Below, in pieces: positions 1 through 6,264 of a stretch of DNA of 6,264 bases (position 1 is the first letter of the stretch; every line of letters starts with the position of its first letter). The notes under the pieces were generated by a model that did no database searches, was not told the origin of the DNA, and worked only from the letters and a program-made list of their open reading frames with translations. The stretch comes from Opitutia bacterium (GTDB lineage: Bacteria; Verrucomicrobiota; Verrucomicrobiia; Opitutales; Coraliomargaritaceae): contig JABJQI010000071.1 in the NCBI GenBank assembly GCA_018663485.1, positions 1 to 6,264 of the forward strand. Direction: 5' to 3'. A program made the translations under genes and the position numbers.

Positions 1-40
1 AGCCAACTCCCCGCTTACTTTCGAGCCGCGCTGCCGATTC

Positions 41-87
41 AAAAACACCAAAAAGGTAGCGCAGATAAAATAAATTAACTACGCTAC
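41..87 (-). terminator. Candidate intrinsic terminator, minus-strand direction
   Basis: GTAGCG at 56-61 is the exact reverse complement of CGCTAC at 82-87. After one mismatch, two more base pairs can form inside. The loop is AT-rich and about 16-20 nt. Read on the minus strand, the stem is followed by one C, then five Ts (54-50), GGTG, and five more Ts (45-41), which is the arrangement of a rho-independent terminator. It starts two bases after the TGA (92-90) that closes the minus-strand frame containing the decayed rsmG tail. The long loop and short stem make it weaker than a textbook case. Read on the plus strand there is no T-run. Confidence 0.42.
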
Positions 88-124
88 TCTCACTGAAGAT
101 ACGGCACGAGCCTAAACCGGCCGG

Positions 125-197
125 CCGCAATGACTGCTCCACTCTCAGCGGCTTGCGCGCGCAGAACATCGCGGGCATCGAAATGCGCAATATATTT
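125..197 (-). pseudogene. Decayed second copy of the rsmG 3' end
   Basis: This stretch aligns with 647-721, the last 22 codons of rsmG plus its stop and 6 nt beyond. About 61 of 70 ungapped positions match, including two exact 13-base blocks (CTGCTCCACTCTC and GGGCATCGAAATG) in the same order and orientation. On the minus strand it reads KYIAHFDARDVLRA, against KYILHFDARDVQRA in RsmG. A 2-nt deletion then shifts the frame, and the rsmG stop codon is changed. The shifted frame stays open to a TGA at 92-90. Upstream, the frame is open only back to a TAG at 281-279, with no part of the methyltransferase core. It is therefore a fragment and not a second rsmG. It could instead be the end of another gene sharing this tail, or one copy of a short dispersed repeat. 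The rest of 1-287 shows nothing else I can support. Confidence 0.6.
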
Positions 198-287
198 AAG
201 CAATGGCAAGTCGCCGGCCCCCTCAATGACAGCCAACAGAAAGTGTAGCGCATGAAATAAAATCGGCACCTTCGCGCTCTAACGAGT

Positions 288-506
288 ATGACTCACCAAA
301 ATACTAATTGTTCGTCAGGTGGTTGCGGCAGCAAGGGGCTATGCCCTGGAGTCTCGCTGCTACTCGCCTATATAGCCGGCTTCGGCCTCGCCGAATTAAC
401 TGGCAGCACACTGCTCGGCTTCCTAGTCGGCCTACCTTTATTCATCGTGCTGGTTATAGGCCTGCCACGAAAGCGTGCCGCCGCGAGTGAACAGACAAAC
501 GACTAA
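288..506 (+). CDS. Small cysteine-bearing two-helix membrane protein, unknown function
   Basis: The product has 72 residues and I do not recognise its family. The N-terminus is hydrophilic and carries Cys8, Cys13 and Cys19 in a Gly/Ser-rich stretch (CSSGGCGSKGLCPG). Two hydrophobic segments follow, at about 22-37 and 42-59, joined by a short turn, and then a basic RKR end. The positive-inside rule suggests a helical hairpin with both ends, including the cysteines, in the cytoplasm; this is inference. The three cysteines could bind a metal or Fe-S cluster or act in redox chemistry, but no known motif is complete. The ATG at 288 has only a weak upstream purine patch and no good Shine-Dalgarno site. 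The gene sits alone between the two copies of the rsmG tail and points away from the left one. The clear membrane pattern supports a real gene, but its shortness leaves doubt. Confidence 0.6.
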   Translation: MTHQNTNCSSGGCGSKGLCPGVSLLLAYIAGFGLAELTGSTLLGFLVGLPLFIVLVIGLPRKRAAASEQTND

Positions 507-538
507 GCAAATATTCAAAGTCTAGCACATGAGAACGT

Positions 539-561
539 GGCGTGTCCGCTTGTCGGACGCC
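539..561. other. Hairpin in the 507-652 non-coding stretch
   Basis: GGCG (539-542) and TCCG (545-548) pair with CGGACGCC (554-561) around a 5-nt loop, with a 2-nt bulge on the left arm. That gives eight GC-rich pairs. No T-run follows on either strand, so it is not a standard intrinsic terminator. It could still end or protect the 3' end of the 288-506 transcript, or of the rsmG transcript arriving from the other side. Confidence 0.4.
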
Positions 562-580
562 TTCGCCAGAGTTGTTCACA

Positions 581-600
581 AGCCAGGCCACACCCTGGCT
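581..600. other. Second hairpin downstream of rsmG
   Basis: AGCCAGG (581-587) is the perfect reverse complement of CCTGGCT (594-600) around a 6-nt loop. It lies 53 nt beyond the rsmG stop and 75 nt beyond the stop of the small plus-strand gene, so it sits between two convergent genes. Neither side carries a T-run. A rho-dependent or structure-protected 3' end is possible; nothing in the sequence decides this. Confidence 0.4.
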
Positions 601-646
601 CGCACTCAAGGGCATAGTAACCAGCGCGCACAGCACTTTCAAAGTT

Positions 647-721
647 CCGCAACTACTGCTCCACTCTCGGCGGCTTGCGAGCGCGTTGCACATCACGGGC
701 ATCGAAATGTAGGATATATTT
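647..721 (-). repeat. rsmG-tail repeat, the intact copy
   Basis: This is the partner of the 125-197 copy, 522-524 bases away in direct orientation. It covers RsmG from Lys200 to the stop plus six bases downstream. The left boundary is fairly sharp: sequences beyond 647 and 125 no longer match clearly. At the right end, the match fades beyond the Lys codon. Here the frame is intact (KYILHFDARDVQRA, then a basic end), whereas the other copy has lost two bases and the stop. Confidence 0.65.
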
Positions 722-1318
722 CTGCTCAAAATAAGGATCCGTAAACGTCTCTTCTAAATTGATCACCTTGCGCGGGCGAATACCAAGCACTTCCAACTCG
801 TCATCCATTTCGCCGCCCTTCCAGTACAGCACACCATTCGGGATCGTGTTCTTTTCGCCGCGACGCACATTGTTCTTAATCCACATGAAAAATTCGGGCA
901 GGTTTTTCACTGCACGGCCGGTCACGAAATCGAACTGCTTTTTAACCTCCTCTGCGCGGATCTGCTTAGCTTCAACATTTTTCAAACCAAGCTGGGCGAT
1001 CAAATCCTGCACCACCGTGATCTTCTTCCCAATCGAGTCGATCAAGGTGAAATGCGCCTGCGGATAGCAGATCGCCATAATGATCCCAGGAAAGCCACCG
1101 CCCGTGCCGACATCCATAATCCGCGTGCCATTCATTAACTTTAGATGATTGGTAATCGCCAAACAATGCGACAGGTGGCGATCCTCCAGATGCTCGATAT
1201 CCTTACGCGAAATCAGGTTGATCTTCTCATTCCACTCACGCAGCAGCACCGCCCAGCGCTCCAGTACAGGCCAGGACGCTTCAGGAATATTAGGAAATTG
1301 TTCACGGAGATGATTCAT
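653..1318 (-). CDS. rsmG: 16S rRNA (guanine527-N7)-methyltransferase RsmG (GidB)
   Basis: RsmG uses S-adenosylmethionine to methylate N7 of G527 in the 530 loop of 16S rRNA, in the cytoplasm; in other bacteria its loss gives low-level streptomycin resistance. The product is 221 residues from the ATG at 1318, slightly longer than the 207 of E. coli. Visible family features are the N-terminal W-N-x-K-I-N-L stretch (29-35), the RH pair (47-48), the SAM-binding loop DVGTGGGFPG (69-78), an acidic residue after strand 2 (Asp94), RA (135-136) and YWKGGE (165-170). The last 18 or so residues form a polar, basic tail (HFDARDVQRARK) beyond the usual family end, and this is the part duplicated at 125-197. 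A TTG nine bases upstream (1327) would add three residues; I prefer the ATG, although neither has a clear ribosome-binding site. The gene lies 49 nt downstream of the 207-residue membrane protein gene, probably in one operon. The usual mnmG and parAB neighbours are absent. Confidence 0.94.
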   Translation of the reverse strand: MNHLREQFPNIPEASWPVLERWAVLLREWNEKINLISRKDIEHLEDRHLSHCLAITNHLKLMNGTRIMDVGTGGGFPGIIMAICYPQAHFTLIDSIGKKITVVQDLIAQLGLKNVEAKQIRAEEVKKQFDFVTGRAVKNLPEFFMWIKNNVRRGEKNTIPNGVLYWKGGEMDDELEVLGIRPRKVINLEETFTDPYFEQKYILHFDARDVQRARKPPRVEQ

Positions 1319-1367
1319 GTCGATCAAGCACTAGATGTCCAAACTCGGATGTCGAGAGATTGCGCGA

Positions 1368-1991
1368 TTAAGCTTCCTGCTCGCTTCGTTGTTTAATCCG
1401 GCGCTCCGCCTCAAGAATAATGGCCTCACAGCCAGAAAATTTGTGATCATCCAATGTAAGGCGGCGCGGCTTGCCCTCGACCTCGTAGATTGCGAAGGCG
1501 ATGCCTTTTTTGGCCCATTGCTTGCGGTCGATCTTCACGATCGAGTCCAACTCCACGCGCTGACCGGACGTGCCGATGACGACATCGCCCTCGGCCCGCA
1601 CGCTCAACTTGTGGTTCCACAGCACCCACAAACCAAAAAACACCGAGCCAGTCATCATCACCCAGCCGATGATGCGCTGCTCACGGATCGACGCATCCGT
1701 GCGCTCTTTCGGGATGTCGCGCTTATAACCCGCTTTCTTCGCATAGCGCTCCCACTCGATTCGAAGGTATTCATTCACCTCAGCACCGTGCGCCTTATGC
1801 TCCACAGCCTCGATCTTACCAGATGCAACCATCGCTGCCTCGATTTCGACAAATTCAGCATGCCGCTCCGCCCCATTCGGCCACACGACATAACCATCCC
1901 ACAAGAACCAAGCCGAAATCGTGGAAACCATAAAAAGCATAAACAGCATCCGGCGGCGCCATTCCTTTGAAATTCTGGCATTTATATTCAT
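1368..1991 (-). CDS. Unrecognised two-helix membrane protein with C-terminal soluble domain
   Basis: The product has 207 residues and I do not recognise its family. A basic N-terminus (WRRR, 11-14) leads into a first hydrophobic helix at about 15-31. Next comes a polar, acidic and probably helical stretch (40-105), presumably outside the cytoplasm, and then a second helix at about 107-125. The C-terminal 80 residues look like a small beta-rich domain ending in an amphipathic helix (strands around 131-155 and 164-180, helix 186-201). The pattern of short strands with D-x-I-V-K-I-D and a K-W-x-K-K-G turn recalls bacterial PH-like domains, but this is only an impression. By the positive-inside rule both ends face the cytoplasm. 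The gene precedes rsmG on the same strand with a 49-nt gap, so the two are likely co-transcribed. An equally long frame runs antisense; the membrane pattern and operon position favour this strand. Confidence 0.78.
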   Translation of the reverse strand: MNINARISKEWRRRMLFMLFMVSTISAWFLWDGYVVWPNGAERHAEFVEIEAAMVASGKIEAVEHKAHGAEVNEYLRIEWERYAKKAGYKRDIPKERTDASIREQRIIGWVMMTGSVFFGLWVLWNHKLSVRAEGDVVIGTSGQRVELDSIVKIDRKQWAKKGIAFAIYEVEGKPRRLTLDDHKFSGCEAIILEAERRIKQRSEQEA

Positions 1992-2048
1992 GATGTAAAT
2001 CAGTGCACACTCTCGACATTCACGCCAACAATTATTTACAATGTCACC

Positions 2049-2069
2049 CAGCTATATTTATTTTAGCTG
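2049..2069. other. Small hairpin in the divergent intergenic region
   Basis: CAGCTA (2049-2054) is the reverse complement of TAGCTG (2064-2069), with a 9-nt AT-rich loop. A competing pair, TTAGC (2063-2067) and GCTAA (2077-2081), uses some of the same bases. It lies upstream of the predicted metH start site, so it should not be in the metH message. It could be in the leader of the divergent minus-strand transcript, or be a protein-binding site. Evidence for function is weak. Confidence 0.3.
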
Positions 2070-2097
2070 AGTCGCCGCTAATTATCGCCCGAAATCT

Positions 2098-2126
2098 AAT
2101 CTTGCTATAACATATCAATATATAAT
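2098..2126 (+). promoter_or_regulatory. Probable metH promoter with consensus -10 box
   Basis: TATAAT at 2121-2126 is a perfect sigma70-type -10 hexamer, 22 bases before the metH ATG. At 17-bp spacing the -35 position (2098-2103) reads AATCTT, a poor match to TTGACA, so an activator or a non-standard -35 may be used. Transcription would start near 2133, leaving a leader of about 16 nt. That is too short for a riboswitch and has no Shine-Dalgarno site. Confidence 0.5.
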
Positions 2127-2134
2127 GATATGTT
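2109..2134. promoter_or_regulatory. Palindromic operator candidate over the metH -10 box
   Basis: AACATATCA (2109-2117) and TGATATGTT (2126-2134) form a perfect 9-bp inverted repeat with an 8-bp spacer. The -10 box TATAAT (2121-2126) lies in the spacer and right-hand half, so a bound protein would block RNA polymerase. A further TGATAT half-site occurs at 2134-2139. ATATCA/TGATAT half-sites suit a dimeric winged-helix regulator. In several proteobacterial groups metH is controlled by ArsR-type SahR or by other methionine regulators, and a comparable factor here is inference. No regulator gene is in the window. Confidence 0.55.
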
Positions 2135-2148
2135 GATATTTAAATTTC

Positions 2149-6021
<3,873 letters not shown>

Positions 6022-6056
6022 AGACTAGGCAGCCTGAACCCTCAGCTACGCACACT

Positions 6057-6085
6057 AAAAAGCCCTCATCGTAAAACGAGGGCTT
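6057..6085 (-). terminator. Intrinsic terminator between metH and the convergent gene
   Basis: AAGCCCTC (6060-6067) pairs perfectly with GAGGGCTT (6078-6085) around a 10-nt loop. An alternative fold uses AGCCC/GGGCT plus an inner TCGT/ACGA stem with a 3-nt AAA loop. On the minus strand the stem runs into five Ts (6061-6057), a good fit to a rho-independent terminator for the gene ending at 6136. On the plus strand the hairpin lies 38 nt past the metH stop but has only a weak T content after it. It may serve metH as well, less efficiently. Confidence 0.75.
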
Positions 6086-6135
6086 GAGCAAAATTAGCGC
6101 TTAGCGAACAAGCTCTGCGATGTCGACACGCTCAG

Positions 6136-6264
6136 TTACTGAGAGCAGCAGCCACCATCAGCCTTTGGCTCTTCAGAGCTGCAGCATTCGCTTTCGCCCT
6201 TTGGCTCGTCATTGCAGCAACCGCCTTCATTGTCACTACCGCCGCCACCGCAGCATCCACCACC
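6136..6264 (-). CDS. C-terminal end of an unidentified protein with a CC-repeat tail (partial)
   Basis: Only the last 42 codons and a TAA (6138-6136) are in the window; the start lies beyond the right edge. The visible tail is rich in Gly, Glu, Asp and Ser and has four CC pairs at tail residues 4-5, 16-17, 27-28 and 39-40, so every 11-12 residues. Two units share the form CC-x(3)-EPK or CC-x(4)-EPK. It ends GGCCSQ. There are no histidines or hydrophobic segments. Such a flexible tail could bind thiophilic metals or be a redox or metal-storage appendage. Metal-binding tails with CC pairs are known on SlyD-type prolyl isomerases, but those are also His-rich, so the match is loose. The product cannot be named from this part. 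A terminator 50 nt beyond the stop supports a real, expressed gene. It is convergent with metH. Confidence 0.7.
   Translation of the reverse strand, partial: GGGCCGGGGSDNEGGCCNDEPKGESECCSSEEPKADGGCCSQ
6162..6207 (-). repeat. 36-bp-spaced internal repeat in the CC-tail gene
   Basis: CCTTTGGCTC occurs at 6162-6171 and again at 6198-6207, exactly 36 bases (12 codons) apart. It encodes the E-P-K part of two successive CC units. The tail probably grew by duplication of a unit of about 12 codons; flanking codons have since diverged, and one unit is 11 residues long. Confidence 0.5.

Noticed and set aside
1..78. Two short plus-strand frames open from the left edge, closing at about 74 and 76-78
   Set aside because: Either could be the end of a gene outside the window, but 24-25 codons without a motif give no way to choose or to support one.
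454..729. A 91-codon minus-strand frame overlapping the ends of rsmG and of the small membrane protein gene
   Set aside because: It overlaps the 3' end of rsmG in a different frame, lies opposite the small gene's end, and its product has no family features.
1319..1327. TTG start for rsmG at 1327
   Set aside because: It adds only three residues. The ATG at 1318 is a standard start and suits the family N-terminus; neither has a distinct ribosome-binding site.
1335..1970. A 211-codon plus-strand frame antisense to the two-helix protein gene
   Set aside because: It has no recognisable domain and an odd His/Arg/Leu-rich composition. The minus-strand frame shows a coherent membrane-protein pattern and precedes rsmG on the same strand.
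1992..2148. A possible SAM or cobalamin riboswitch upstream of metH
   Set aside because: No conserved core of either class is visible, and the consensus -10 box lies so close to the start codon that the leader would be about 16 nt.
6131..6143. CTCAG-TTA-CTGAG inverted repeat spanning the stop codon of the right-edge gene
   Set aside because: Only 5 bp with a 3-nt loop, which is expected by chance; the real terminator is the stronger hairpin at 6060-6085.

Overview
The window looks like chromosomal DNA from a bacterium with moderately high GC. The style of the RsmG and MetH proteins, the absence of clear Shine-Dalgarno sites and a small two-helix protein next to rsmG make me think of the Verrucomicrobiota (Opitutae/Puniceicoccales side). 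That placement is an impression, not a computed result. No mobile element, CRISPR array, tRNA or rRNA gene is visible.

Layout, left to right. (1) Positions 1-287 hold no convincing intact gene. On the minus strand they contain a decayed second copy of the 3' end of rsmG (125-197), followed by a stop and a hairpin with T-runs that could be a terminator (41-87). (2) A small plus-strand gene (288-506) encodes a 72-residue membrane protein with three N-terminal cysteines. (3) Positions 507-652 are non-coding with two compact hairpins. (4) A minus-strand pair follows: an unrecognised 207-residue two-helix membrane protein (1991-1368) and then rsmG, the 16S rRNA m7G527 methyltransferase (1318-653), 49 nt apart and probably co-transcribed. 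(5) A 157-nt divergent intergenic region (1992-2148) carries a perfect 9-bp inverted repeat centred on a consensus TATAAT box, just upstream of metH. (6) metH (2149-6021) encodes a full-length, four-module cobalamin-dependent methionine synthase of 1290 residues. (7) A hairpin terminator (6057-6085) lies between metH and a convergent minus-strand gene. That gene runs off the right edge, and only its last 42 codons are present, a Gly/acidic tail with four CC pairs.

Functionally, metH makes methionine and regenerates tetrahydrofolate; methionine supplies the S-adenosylmethionine used by RsmG and by MetH's own reactivation domain. That link is general metabolism and not evidence of a joint system. 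The core genes are ordinary. The points worth a second look are the palindromic metH operator/promoter, the rsmG tail duplication, the cysteine-rich small protein, the CC-repeat tail and an A9 run at the centre of metH. I found no clear sign of a previously undescribed multi-gene system.
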